64,000 bases of DNA, taken from contig CAXHWN010002137.1 in assembly GCA_964020975.1 (NCBI GenBank), forward strand, positions 121,001 to 185,000, given 5' to 3'. The DNA comes from Hermodice carunculata. Lineage: Eukaryota; Annelida; Polychaeta; Eunicida; Amphinomidae. The notes under the pieces are model-generated. The model made no database searches. It saw only the letters and a program-made list of their open reading frames with translations, and was not told the origin of the DNA. Below, in pieces: positions 26,566 to 38,789 of this stretch (within the stretch, counting starts at the first letter, position 1; every line of letters starts with the position of its first letter). The position numbers were made by a program, and so were the translations under genes.

Positions 26566-27555
26566 TGACTATTAGAGAACAATTTGTTTCTTTTCGAAAC
26601 ACTGAATCACCAAGTATGAAAATCACATGTGGCGTACCACAAGGCTCAATACTTGGCCCGCTTCTCTTCTTGTTATACATTAATGATCTTGGTACTGTGG
26701 CACAAGACATTCTTTCTTTACTATTTGCTGATGATACTAGTCTCATAATGAATGGTCTCGATCTAGATGCATTGGAAAACATTACTATGTCTTTGGGCTT
26801 GGCTATTGAGTGGTTCAACTCAGCAGACTATCTGTCAATATAGAAAAAAACATTTTCTTCCACAGAAGGAATCATTCAATGAGCCATCATTCTTTAAAAA
26901 TAAAATTCAATGATACAGAATTACAACAGGTAACACACTGTAAATTCCTCGGCATTTGGTTACACGAAAATTTGAATTGGAAATATCACATCTCACAAAC
27001 TTCTAATAAAGTGAACAAATTGTAGGTATTTTCAAAAAATTAAGGTGGGAATTTGGGACAAATATACTGTCTCAGTTGTATTATAGTTGGGCATATCCTT
27101 ACTTTATCTACTGCAATACATCCTGGGCTTCTGCTTATGCCACAAGCCTAAATCAAATTCTTGTACTTCAGAAGAAATTAGGCTAATTATCAATTTTTCT
27201 ACTTATAACGCCCACACAGATCCTATTTTTTCAAGCCTCAAGATATTACAATTTCAACAAATTAATATCTACATGACTTCTATCTATGTTTATAAGGCGA
27301 TTCATAACCTGATGCCAATTATCTTCAAGAATTTTTTTCATTTTAATTTCCATGTTCATTAATATTCTACCCGGTACAAGGAAGATCTATATATCCCTAG
27401 ATACCAAACAGATGTTTGTAAATTTGGAATCAAGTACCATGGTCCAATAGTTTGGAATAAAATTCCTCGAGATTTTAGATAGGTACCTTGTTTCTCTTCA
27501 TTTAAAAAGAAGTTGAAATTTTTGTTGCTTTTTAATATAACTAATTGACTGATTG
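26565..27555 (+). mobile_element. LINE copy 2, 5'-truncated reverse transcriptase
   Basis: Begins inside the reverse transcriptase: GVPQGSILGPLLFLL and YINDL at about 26632-26690, the catalytic FADD at about 26725-26737, then a frame change into HCKFLGIWLHENLNWKYHI (about 26939-26995), the usual conserved block after the palm. The C-terminal part at 27360-27540 reads YKEDLYIPRYQTD and IKYHGPIVWNKIP, typical of CR1-type ends. Several stops and at least one frame change. 5' truncation is the normal outcome of LINE insertion. The copy lies inside the first coding intron of the CARD gene, 46 bp before its second exon. Confidence 0.85.
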
Positions 27556-27601
27556 CAAACTGCTTTTTAAACAAAATATTATTTTCTTTGTCCTTTCAAA
27601 G

Positions 27602-27738
27602 GGGAGAAGGATTGGTATGTTGAAAGCCTGAGAACGTACAGAAAAGATCTGACGACACATATGACATTGCAAGGTCAGCTACTTAATCATCTATTGGGAA
27701 GGAACTCCATAACAAGAAAACAATATGACACAATAAAG
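27602..27738 (+). CDS. CARD domain, first half (exon 2)
   Basis: After a pyrimidine-rich acceptor (TTTGTCCTTTCAAAG) the exon reads GEKDWYVESLRTYRKDLTTH and MTLQGQLLNHLLGRNSITRK then QYDTIK, ending in phase 0 before GTTAGA, a weak donor. The spacing LRxxRxDL, LLxHLL, ITxxQYxxIK matches helices 1-4 of a caspase recruitment domain. CARD modules form homotypic complexes in innate immune and cell-death signalling. Phase joins exon 1 on the left and 31152 on the right. A death-fold relative (DD, DED) is less likely because of the RxDL and LLxHLL pattern. Confidence 0.65.
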
Positions 27739-28326
27739 GTTAGAATTTGTCTTACATCGGTTTTATAGCACAACTATGGAAATGTAAATGTAAATTTTTC
27801 TCAAGGCTTGGCAACATGATTAGATTCAATAATTATAAGGAGCAAGTAGGTAAGCAAAACTCTATGCAGACAGTCTTTGAAATATATTGCTAATGCTTGC
27901 TTATTATAAGCATTTTGTGTGCTTCAATGAGAACTTGGTAGGAAAAATAAAAAGATACTCAGCTATTACGATACCTGCGGCAAGTTTAGTTTGCACCTAT
28001 GAGTGTGTTCGTAGATTTTTAGTTCAAGCCCCCACCCCACCCACCCCAGCCCATTTATGAGCTTTATCTCCCAATGGTTTGTTTGGATACAATGTTTTAA
28101 CATTGAATCATCTCCTTTGCTGCATAAAACCCCGCAGCACCTAACTGACGTGACAGGAAGGGGGCACATACATTTAATGAAACTGCTTAACTGTCAACTG
28201 CAACTAAAATCGAAGTTTGCAAAACAAAATTATGTGAATTATCAAATGGATCATTAATATTTTTTGTAAAAAGGCTCTTCGATCAAATACCAGCAAGCCC
28301 AAAGTCCCATAACATGTAAAAGCCTA

Positions 28327-28388
28327 GGTCAACAACTTTTCCTGGTGCCCTGAAGTGCCCTAAGAAAAGGTGCTGAAAGAGTTGAAAG
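28327..28388. repeat. Palindrome family, worn copy
   Basis: GGTCAACAACTTTTCCTGG at the left and a decayed inverted partner (AAAGGTGCTGAAAGAGTTGAA) at the right. See the perfect copy at 55303-55371. Confidence 0.5.
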
Positions 28389-28531
28389 TGGCCAATTAAA
28401 TAAAAGGAGCAAATTGAGAAGGCCCCAAGCTTCAAATATTTGTTTTTTAATATCTTGAACATTTGTAGACATCACTATTTCTTTGGTACATAAATTCTGA
28501 CTATTTTTCCTGCTAATATAACATTCCCTGC

Positions 28532-28760
28532 CTATGTGCCCTCATCATGGTGCAGGCATAATTGTGGTGTTCGATTTAAATATGTACAGTAGAATTTTAT
28601 TCTTTTTATTGTACAGATATGCTCAACTTTTAATAATCTCAAATTTTCAAACAAAGCATCTGTATGAGCTTTATATTTACTACATGATACAACGCTGATA
28701 ATTTCTTTTTTGTGTCCTGTTGAAGTTAAACCATTTAAAGCTCCAAACATATGCTTTTCA
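28532..28760 (-). mobile_element. LINE fragment, minus strand
   Basis: Reads VSCSKYKAHTDALFENLRLL, which matches ISCKKYNAHTNSLFKSLKLF of LINE copy 3, then IKRIKFYCTYLNRTP against LSKFKFYHKYVN. Only this C-terminal segment survives. Confidence 0.7.
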
Positions 28761-30704
28761 CATTTCTTAGGCCCCCATGCTTAAATCCCATAATTCATGT
28801 GAGAAAATATAGGAGAATTGTAAATGTTCAGTTATGCCTTTGTGTCTGGACAAATGAAGCCTATACACCTTGGGAACAGATCAGTGAGTGGTAATTTATT
28901 GACAGATGTAGACCTCTATGAGTGCAGATAGAAGGGAATAAGAGGAAACAAAAATGCTTTGTGTGCCAATGGACGTAATGTCACGTTTTCAGTGATATAG
29001 GTTTCATCCTATTATGAATGGCAGTAAAGGCTATGCCCGAACATGCGGCTTTACGTTCAGTACTGCCAAATCTGAATGACATATTTTCAGTGAACTCAGT
29101 CAATACAATGTTGTGAGTGAAAAGGAAAAATGTGGACCAGTTGGAGATGCTTTTTTCATATTGTCTGATAATTGTAAAGGTAACTAGCACACATAAAGCC
29201 TCAATATAGCTGCAGAACTATAACCTGCGTGAATATGATCCTAAATATCAAGAACTGAGAGTGAAGGTTACCTGTTGCACCTCCCTGTGAGAATACTTTA
29301 ATGTATAGACTATATTGTCTTGATATAAGCCATATCTAGAGTCTAGGGTGGTCTTGTAAAGCAATGTGACAATCCTGAAACATAATTGTACTCAATACCT
29401 TGCATGTTTTACCAATAGACCAATTCCTGAAACAGGGTGCCCCTTCAATATATTCTTGCATATTTAATATTGAAAGTACAGGTTGTAATTTATAAATGCG
29501 CATGTTAGCCGCTTGTATATGTTTGAAGGAGCCTTTTCTGTGGACATACTTTTTAACATGTTGTTCACAACATGTTCTCTTTAAATGTCAGTTGTACTTA
29601 CAATGAACTTTGAATTACTTTTTCAGATGATGATGGTATCATAGACTGGTGTTGTTGCTTACACTATTTTCTTAAACTCTATAGTGAGGAGAATATGTCT
29701 CTTCCACTATGCTTACAATGATATTCCACTTTACTGGTGTCCTGGAAAGTTGTTCTTTAGCAATACTATGGGTTGCAGATTAGGTCCATTGATATGCTGG
29801 TTACTGAGCCCTCAGAGTGTGCCATCCATCTTCACAGCAAAATAATCAGTTTTGTGTACTGTGGAATGTTTGCCTTCATATTGGTCTTTTCGTGATTATG
29901 ATGTATGATTGTCGTGTTCCTTGGCTTTTTGATGTAAGTTTGTATTTACTTTTCTCCATGATTGGCTGTTACAATAAAACTATTTTTGCATACAAAAAGT
30001 TGCTGATCAGTTTTGTTGGTATTTCATTGTGGAGAGCATCATAAGATATTACCTGTACTACTATATCATTCTGCACTGCTACTGGTGATAGATCAACACC
30101 CCTCAACTCACCCAACATATATTATTTGCTCAGACGTTTAATACTTGAAATTGCAGGATTAAAAGCCCCACAATGAGAATGTAAACATATACACTGTACT
30201 TGCCTCATGTATATTTCCAATGCCATTATCACAGCCCAATTTTGCATCTAAAAAGCTCTCATCATGCTACAAATATCTTTTAAAGCGCAAACTTGATCAT
30301 GTCAAAGGCTCTCAATATAAACTCTAATCAATGTTTCTTGCAACAATTGTCTACAAGTTCTTAGATACCCATGGCCTCTCTTTTATCCCAAACAAATATG
30401 TTTACATTATCAAGAACAGTGTGTGCTGTACTGGATGCCATTTCTTGTTACATAGAGAGCAGTTCAGATTGTAAAGGACCCCCGCCCCCTCATATGTATT
30501 GTGCTGTACTATTCATTGTGTGGCACTGGCTTTCAATTTGAATGATCCCTTACCCGTATTGTAAATGTCAACTTTGACTAAAGTTGAGTTACTTATGACA
30601 AACGGCTTTCAAGTAAAATGAATGCAAGATTTATATTCCTCCTGATAAAAGATATTTTATTCAAGTACCAGCATGCTTATAGCTCTAGGGAAAACAATGG
30701 TCCG

Positions 30705-30773
30705 CATCAACAGCTTTCCTTGGTGTACTTTGGGCACAATGCACCCAAAGCACATTATGGGAAGCTGTTGATT
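30705..30773. repeat. Palindrome family copy
   Basis: CATCAACAGCTTTCCTTGGT...CTTTGGG on the left pairs with CAAAGCACATTATGGGAAGC and TGTTGATT on the right. The flank GTACCAGCATGCTTATAGC also occurs, inverted, beside the copy at 61040, so the conserved unit is longer than the hairpin. Confidence 0.75.
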
Positions 30774-31151
30774 CTGTCCATAACTTGGCTCTGAAACAGT
30801 TTAGACTGTAAAGGGTTGCCATCAGTTGATCACACACTACACAATTCAGTAACTATCATGGAGAATTTACTACTGTGACCCACATAACAGAGTTATTACA
30901 ACATGGCACATCTTTCATGCCTAATGTGTTGGTCTGCAGCAGCTATGGGGGCCAACCCACAAGTATAGTCCATAAGGAGATCCAGGTAAAAATGCTTAAA
31001 GATATTGAGTGAATATTTGGTGCCAAAGATAAGATGTAGATGATCTTATACAGTTTCAATCAATGAGATGTCTGTCATCTCCATCTCCAATATGATGTGG
31101 ATTGCTTCACCGGTCACAACAGCTACAAGTAACATGTGGATATGCATGAAG

Positions 31152-31262
31152 GCAAGAACGCAAGATGCAACTAAATATCTGCAATTGCAAGGCAATCTTT
31201 GTTGGCGGCGGGGCTCATCAGTATGTGATAAAAACATTTGTGGCCTACATTTTAACTATTGA
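31152..31262 (+). CDS. CARD domain, second half and stop (candidate exon 3)
   Basis: In phase 0 after exon 2 it reads ARTQDATKYLQLQGNLCW then RRGSSVCDKNICGLHFNY and a TGA at 31260. The distance from the helix-4 'IK' to 'RRG' is 18 residues, as in typical CARDs, and RRG...xxDKxIxxLH resembles the helix 5-6 turn and end. The acceptor GCATGAAG lacks a good pyrimidine tract, so the exact border is uncertain. With the first two exons this gives a 94-residue protein that is little more than a CARD; alternatively a donor (TCA|GTATGT) inside the exon could lead to further domains. Confidence 0.45.
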   Translation, partial: ARTQDATKYLQLQGNLCWRRGSSVCDKNICGLHFNY

Positions 31263-31435
31263 ACATCAGACACTGGTACTGCCCTCAGGTGGCCATTTTT
31301 GAATTTAAAAAGTGTCAAATATTACAAGAGTTATATGGATATAAATGGAAATTTGGAGCACCCTTCACTTGACTTTCGTATATGTTTTGCAAGTCACAAT
31401 GCATTTTTTTTTCTTTTTTCTTTTTTTTTGGATTA

Positions 31436-31955
31436 AAAAACAATCACACTACAATACTCATTCGCCTTTTCACTTGTCACATATTGGTACCAAATGTGAG
31501 GAAGCTCATAAGTAGAAGATCCAGGCTAAGATGGATTACCAGTGTTAAAACTTGGATATAATGGCATTTGCTGCACCCTGCCTTTGACTCTCTCCTCTGT
31601 TTTTACAAAGTACAGTGCAGGACTGTCGTTTTGATGCGATTAAAAAACAAACACCAAACTACGATAGTCATTCGCCTTTTCACTTGTCAAATGTTGGTAC
31701 CAGTAGTGAGATAGCTCATAAAGTTCAAGACCCATGCTGTGATGGACAGAACAAACATCAAACTACCTTGGCCATTCACTTTTTCACTGTCAAATGTTGG
31801 TACCTGAAGTGAAGTAACTGATGAAGTTCAAGATCAGTGCTGAGATGGACAAAACAACCATCAAACTGCAATAGTCATTCAACTTTTCACTTGTCAAATG
31901 TTGGTACCGGCAGTGGGGTAGTTCATAAAGTAATTGATCCATGCTGAGATGGACT
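31436..31955. repeat. Tandem repeat, ~105-bp unit, four copies
   Basis: The phrase CATTCGCCTTTTCACTTGTC followed by AAATGTTGGTACC recurs near 31462, 31668, 31777 and 31876, each followed by CTCATAAAGTTCAAGA-like and TGAGATGGACA-like strings. The first copy is separated from the rest by about 100 bp of unrelated sequence. Confidence 0.85.
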
Positions 31956-34900
31956 TTTCTTTGTATTCATGCCTACCATGTCTATCCATTTGTGAAGAAA
32001 TGTCAAAGGTTTGCAATGTTACACGCAGCGTGATGTTCCATTTATCCCCATGTGTTTGTATATAGCAACTGGGTACATGTGACCAAATATTGCACTGTAG
32101 TGAAGTAGACACCAGAAGGCATTATTTTTGTGTAAATCATTATTTTGTGTAATTTATGTCTGTTACTTGTATTAGCCTTTTTCTATACCCAAGCAAATGA
32201 GTAAGTCCCCTGATTTGCAGAATTATGAAAATGTATTTGTGATACAGCATTTCACCTTATACTGTGATGAAGTTGAAAAATCGATTGTTTGGAGTGTTTA
32301 CTCGGTATACGATAAAATGTACAATGCTATGTTACACCATGTTATGTTCTTTTGTCATACCTTGCAACGCAGTCTATCCATGCTAGCTTTTTTCAGTGCT
32401 TTTCCAATCATTACTCTGATGTTTCAAGGTACCACTGTAAATAGTCAGGACATAAATCGAGAAAAACACTCTGGATAAGGATTTATTTGGCATTTTTGGG
32501 TATAGCTTGGGTTATAGTGGTTTTAAGAGCATTACCATGTGCCATTTCCCAACTGCTATATACCAAGCTAAAATTTTTGGATAAAACACGAAAACAGTGG
32601 GGTCAAATGTCACAAACAAAGAAAATTTTGAATAAAAAGGTGATATCATGCAACTTGGAATAACTTTGCCACTTTTGTCCGTAGCTGGTAGAAATATATT
32701 ACAGGTCATTAATCAGTATGCTCTGGGTGACCCCGTAATCGGGCCATGGTTATTAATAATTAACAAATGCTCTCACTCTGGAACAAAAATGCACCAATTA
32801 TGCACTTTCAATATCCGGAGATCTGCAATCACCTTTCCTTATCTTCAGTTTTGTATTCTTTGAATGCAAGCTAACTCTCCAAATACATGTTAACTCACCC
32901 GAACATATCATGTTTAGGAATTTCTCTTTGGTTACAACATAGAATATCAGTTTTTAATGTGCCTGCCACTGAAAGTGGAGATAAACAATGATAAAAGAGT
33001 GCATAATTTTATGTTCTATGACCCTGTCAAAGATAAAATAGGGCATAATTTTATTTCCTATGACCCTGCCATATCCTGCTTTCATGAGGTCTGTATTAAT
33101 TCAAATTGTACTGTGTGCAGTTCCGTCATTCTGTGCATATTTCCACAAAACTGGATAAAATACTGGTTCAGCATGCAGCAAAAGTGAATTTTTGAGCCTT
33201 GTTACCATGGGAATTGTGGCCATCTTAAGTGAAAAGCCAATCACATAGCTCTTGTGCCCATGGCACCATACAAAATGACTAGCCCTCTGCTTATTCATTT
33301 CTCATCTTCGGATCACGTGAAAGGTGTGTTATAAATGATTAATCACTTAGAGAACAGTCGTTGCACTTAATGAGTCCAGATCAATGGTCAGTTTACAAGT
33401 TTCCTGTCATCCAACACTCCACTGAAGATGTAATAGATGCTTGTTCGGAACATGTACCCACCAGATGCTGCTATGGTATTATATTTGAAACCAGGCCCAT
33501 GACTCATTCATGCTGTAACTTTATCAACAAGTCTCTATGCTTTTTAGAGGTTTTGTTAGAAAAGCGGGGCTTTGTAAAAAGGTGGATTTTCGTGCAAGAT
33601 GGTGGATGTTAGAAGTTGAGATTCAAAGCTGGGTCACAAGATTATTTCCTTCTAATTTGGACCTACATCTTGTTGCTCACATCAACAAAATATCCTTGTA
33701 GTGGGTGGCGAAATATTTTGTCATCTCCTAGCTTTTACAAAATTTCATCCAAATGTATGTACATGACATCTGGATATTTGGGTGAGCAAGGGCTGACAGG
33801 TCAGGTTTAAATTTTTCCCAGTTTCGGCCCATACTTAGCATAACGATTTATGTGGCACCACCAATATCACACTGTCACAGGTGGTTGTCAGGAAAACTAT
33901 GGACTGTATTCCATTCACAAACAAAAATTCATGGACTGATGAATGAAGCTTCCTGCAGTAACCAGAGCTAAAATAATACTACAACACAGTCTCTCATCAG
34001 AGGACTTTGCAGAGCAAACCCCAGAAATGTAACCTGACATATACAGTACCACCTTACAGTGTGTAGTTGATACTTGATCCTTTTTCCTCTAGGTTCTCTG
34101 ATAGTATCTGGAGATGAGGTCTTACACTTTTCACGGACAACAGAAATAGTGTGACACCCATATTAATTTCAAAAAAGAAACATCAGGAATATCACTTGAT
34201 CCAACTTTTACATAGTGTAAGCCCCCCCCCCCCCTTCTAACATGAGGAACACGAATTGATTTGGACAAGGGTTTAGCCAGGAGAAAAACTACCATTCTAA
34301 CTGATGACCAGTAGTGGGACAATAGTTAGTGCCGAAGGTCAAAGTCCTGCTGGGTAGTCTGGGAGCATGTCCACTTCGGGCCCTCAAATGCAAACTAGAA
34401 GCGATATTTTCGTGCAAAATGGCAATAAGCATCCCCTGAGCAAGAGCCTCTCACTAGAGGCTACCCATATAAGAGGGCCACTATTCTTCTGCAGAAAGTT
34501 TGACCTTGACCTTTGACCTATAGGTCATCTCTAAGAAGATTTCAGGGAAGTCTCACTAAGGTAAATAATGAGCAAATTTGATGGACTTCAATCATACCCA
34601 GTTGAAGATGTGGCTATATTTTACCTACAAATCAATATAATCGACACCTCTGATCAAATTTGACTGTCCAGGAGAAAATTCGCCAGGGCACAGAAAAATA
34701 GCTATCGCCAACCCTGAACACATTCATCTGAAAGTTGCTTCACTAATGTGTATGTTCTCCAAGTATAAAAAAATAGTTTGCTGTTTCAAACAAAATATAG
34801 TTTTATGGGTATATTTCTGAAATATAAAACCTATAAAGTTTTCATGCCTAATGATATTAGCCATAAAATGATTATGGCTGTGCCGGGTGCTACGAACCTT

Positions 34901-35442
34901 CAAACCGTAGGCACTTTGGCTGGAGAAACATTATCCATATTAGCCAAATGGAAACTACATCAGCCAAACTGAGCAACTTCCATATTATGAGTTCATGCCC
35001 AATTAATCTAAATGAATAAAATGCCATAAATATTTGCACCTATAGTCAAAAGAAAAAAAAATAGCCAGACTGGCAAAAGCTTAAGGTTGACAGAAAACCA
35101 CGTTATTTAGCGAGTGGCTATGTGGCAATAGGATGGTGCTGGCCTATTTCATATGTGTGAAAAGAGTTCCTTGTGATAAACTTGCAGCCATTGTTTCTGC
35201 ACGTTTTATCTCAGAATGACTTTGGAACCTCACCTTGATGTTTAATTTAGCCAGGTCTGTTGTCAGTATGGAAGTGGACTTCATTTAGGCTATGTGATCA
35301 AGGGCAGTACCATTCCCATAACATGACTGTGTGTCAGCTAGTATGTAAAAGTGATGAATTTTTAGGACCACAAAATGCAGACTTACAACAGACACAAATA
35401 AAACAATGTAAATACAAAAAAATTGGGACCCGAAATCTGAGG
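31956..35442. other. No supported gene
   Basis: AT-rich sequence with short frames only. A 40-bp motif with GTGCATAATTTTAT and CTATGACCCTG is duplicated at about 33000-33068. A 'gaccttgacctttgacctataggtcat' stretch is at about 34502, and a C-run at 34221. Confidence 0.5.
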
Positions 35443-35443
35443 C

Positions 35444-35494
<51 letters not shown>

Positions 35495-35535
35495 CATTAT
35501 TATTATTATTATTATCATTATTATCATCATCATCA

Positions 35536-35583
<48 letters not shown>

Positions 35584-35621
35584 CATCATCATCATCATCA
35601 TTATCATCATCATCATCATCA

Positions 35622-35675
<54 letters not shown>

Positions 35676-35679
35676 TATC
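35443..35679. repeat. (ATT)n/(ATC)n microsatellite
   Basis: About 235 bp of ATT triplets with blocks of ATC at 35524-35540 and 35581-35628. Poly-Leu, poly-His and poly-Ile frames here are artefacts. Confidence 0.98.
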
Positions 35680-36445
35680 TAAAACTCTTTTGCTGACGAT
35701 GTAAACTTATGTGCGTCCACAGCCCCTCAGCAGCAGGTCTTCATTGACAGATTCTATTCTTATGCTGAATCGGAGTGTTTCAATTTCAAAAAGTCATCTT
35801 TTTATCTTTCTACTTTCTGATGCAATTTTTTCTATCAGCGCCAATAGGAAGACCATTGTAGACAGAATATTACAGTTGGGAGATTATCCTGTTTCCCTTT
35901 TCCCTCCTATCTCGAAGTGCATACTTTTTATAAGCCTCACCCCACAAAGCAGAAAGATGGGGTGGTTGAATTTCCTAAATATGTTCTTAGCAGAAACTAT
36001 TATAACAAACCTGATAGAGGCTGTCATTATCTGGATATGCTCATAACAGAAGCTTTTCCACTCTATGTACTTTCTGTGTTTGATTAACCAAGTTTAATCT
36101 GTTTGGTTGGAGCTCCGAGTGGTGATGCAGGGGTTGAATGCACCTCTGGTGACTCCGTTTCCCTGCGGTAGCTGCTACATCATAAGGACACTTCATCATC
36201 TCTCTTTTCTGAGGTGTGTCTCCGCTGGTGAGGGACTATTTGTTTAAGACTGGGTCCTGACTGGAGGAGACACCAGACTTTACATGGTTCATAAGCCTTG
36301 TTGTATTTAAAAATTTTGTTGCCTGTATATTACATGTTTGATCGTGTGGTACAGTGTGATTTGTATTTTGACGTCTGTATGTATATTTCCCTCGTCTCTT
36401 GGGGTTTTTTAAGAAAATATCATCATCATCATCATCATCATCATT
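35680..36445 (+). mobile_element. LINE copy 5, short reverse-transcriptase fragment with possible (ATC)n tail
   Basis: From 35683 the frame reads NSFADDVNLCASTAPQQQ then VFIDRFYSYAESECFNFKKS. FADDV at the catalytic centre followed by the QxxIDRFxxxAExxxxxxKKS pattern is typical of non-LTR reverse transcriptases of a different clade from copies 1-4. About 600 bp later an (ATC)8 tract (36418-36445) could be the 3' tail; that link is inferred. The insertion point coincides with the end of a large ATT microsatellite. Confidence 0.5.
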
Positions 36446-36972
36446 TAGTCCCGTCATCGGCTCCGCTACCACTGTCTCTGCTGTCACCGTGTCTCTTTTT
36501 TATATATAAATTCTGTCTGTCTTGACATATTGCCTCCCAATTTAGTACAAATTATCTATGGGTCTGGATTTTTTTCCTCATATATTAATGTATAACCTTG
36601 ATGCTTAAGGTCAAGGTTAAATCCTTGCAGCACTTTTCTCCAGACTCAGCAGTTTTTACATATTGGCTTATACCTTATTAATGGGGTATCATAAGCTCAC
36701 GGGTATTCATAAACGTTAATAGGAGAGTATCCATGTGCTTTTGATTTGTATGGTTTGTTTTAAACATGAATGCCTGCATAAGGTAAAACTGCATAGATTC
36801 CTGTTTATTACTATGTAAGTGAATGTGTCTGCAATGGCAATTCACCTTTGAAACTTCTTCACCAAAACAATTGGCCAGATTTACTCCAAAACCTGATGGG
36901 GATGTACACCTAGCTGCATATTCACAGTTGTCATGATCGGGAAATGCATATTTTTTTTGCCATGAAAAACTC
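36446..36972. other. No gene; worn composite-family fragment
   Basis: AATGGCAATTCACCTTTGAA and ACCAAAACAATTGGCCAGAT (about 36833-36885) resemble the inner part of the element at 14.7-15.3 kb. Confidence 0.4.
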
Positions 36973-36973
36973 G

Positions 36974-37038
<65 letters not shown>

Positions 37039-37138
37039 CATTATTATTATTATTATTATCATTATTATTATTATTTTTGTTGTTGATGTTGTTGTTGTTT
37101 TGTTGTTATTGTCATCATTGTTATTGTTGTTGTTATTA
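36973..37138. repeat. (ATT)n microsatellite grading into GTT-rich sequence
   Basis: ATT triplets from about 36973 to 37074, then TTGTTGTT-rich DNA to about 37138. Confidence 0.95.
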
Positions 37139-38789
37139 ACAACTCTTTGGAAACCACATTATTTTTTTGTTGACATGCATTCTCTCTGCCAAATTAATTT
37201 TATGTTGACGCAATTTGTGTAATAGTTGGCACTCCGGGGAAAACGCTATGTCAAAACAAAGAGTGCCAAATTCGAGACTATATGATTGACAAACTGATGC
37301 AGTTATTTTGGTTAATGTCTTGTTGTCACATAAAGATATCAAATTTAATTCAATGGAGGGTTCATATACCTTGCAAGATGTAATTTCAGCGCTTTTATAG
37401 TTCCAATAGACATGTGAATGTAAAAAAAAACCAGTAAAATTGTCACTCGTCTGTTCCTCGCAAGACTTGATCACTCTTAGTACAGACTATGTAATTGATG
37501 TCAAACGCCACTTTTTCAAAGGTCACTGGAGTTATTCAGATGATCCTTTCTATAGGTTGATACTGATGTAATCCGATTGTCATGTGGTCTAGTTTAATAA
37601 TTATCTCTGAAGATTAGTCACGTGAACCAATAGGAGCATGGACATTACCCAGACCATCACTTCCTCCAAGACTTCTGTCCAGGTCTTGATAGTCTTGGTG
37701 AAAGCATATATGTTGCCGGCCATAAAAGTGGTAAGTCGGGCTCTTTGATCCTGTTACAGTGTAAAAGGTTTGATATTTTCACAGGATTCAGACAGTTCTA
37801 ATGTAGCTTTCTTTCTGTTCTGATTGCAATACATACAGACGGATAGTTGCAGTACCGCCCGTGCTCGGACTCCATTTGCACATTAGAAATAATGTTTTTG
37901 CCATACTAATCAGCATTGCCAACAATAAATCTAACCATTAGTTGTAAATAACTTGTAAAATCAGCATGATTATAAGATTGGATACTAAGGAAATCAGTCA
38001 CGTGATAATACTCATTTCAACCAAATTACTGCAGGATGTATATGTGCCATTTTGGAGAGGTATCGAGCATTAAATAGGTTATCAGAGGCAAATATGGACT
38101 CCAGTAATTAAGCATGTAGACTAGAGGTCAGCCATTGATAAACTAAATACACAAGAGAACTATTTGTGGTCAACAAACTTATCTAACTGTATATGCTATA
38201 AATCAAAGATCTGGTAAAAAGCAGAAGGTTACAGATGGCCCCCTTTCCTTTTCAAGCTAGAAAAGGCAGATGCAATAATCGTGGTAGATAATTAGTTGCC
38301 CTACACATACAAGTATCCAGGTGTGTTGAGCAACTTTAGCTGTAGAGCTCTTCCCGTCCCTGTCACACAGGAATCCTTGGAATAGCACAAGAGGAATCAT
38401 AGTACTTCGTATTGCATTTTTTGTATTGAAAATTCCAATCATTATAAAATTTCTTGTAACATGCAGCCTCTTATAAGAGAACATTTTTACGGTCAAGTAA
38501 AAATGCCAAGAACTCATTTTTGCTCCCTTCTCTCCCTCCCTGGCTGACTCAGGCAGATGTACTATTGGCTTGCAAACCATTACAGTAAGTCAGTAATGCA
38601 GCTGTGTCTGTCTTGCCTGCTAAATAGACCGTTCTCAATGGTTTCTCCCCTCCACTTGCTCTACCCTTTGACCACATGATCACTGTTGCGGCGATGAAAC
38701 AAATGACTGCATTACTAATTGGTCTACATTGGACATCGTGGTAATCAGCTGATTCGAGGGTGACCGCACTTTAACTACACTGATTATAG
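37139..38789. other. No supported gene
   Basis: The minus-strand frame at 37136-37474 (112 residues) and another at 38257-38580 have no recognisable motif. Confidence 0.45.

Larger units (their letters stand above)
27739..31151. other. Intron-like interval of the CARD gene
   Basis: Holds a minus-strand LINE fragment (28532-28760), two palindrome-family copies (28327-28388 and 30705-30773) and otherwise AT-rich sequence with no coding signal. The stretch DDDGIIDWCCCLHYFLKLYS after a TTTTTCAG at 29626 is exon-like but unsupported. Confidence 0.4.

Noticed and set aside
35260-35682. 140-codon frame of poly-Leu, poly-His and poly-Tyr
   Set aside because: Product of the (ATT)n/(ATC)n microsatellite.
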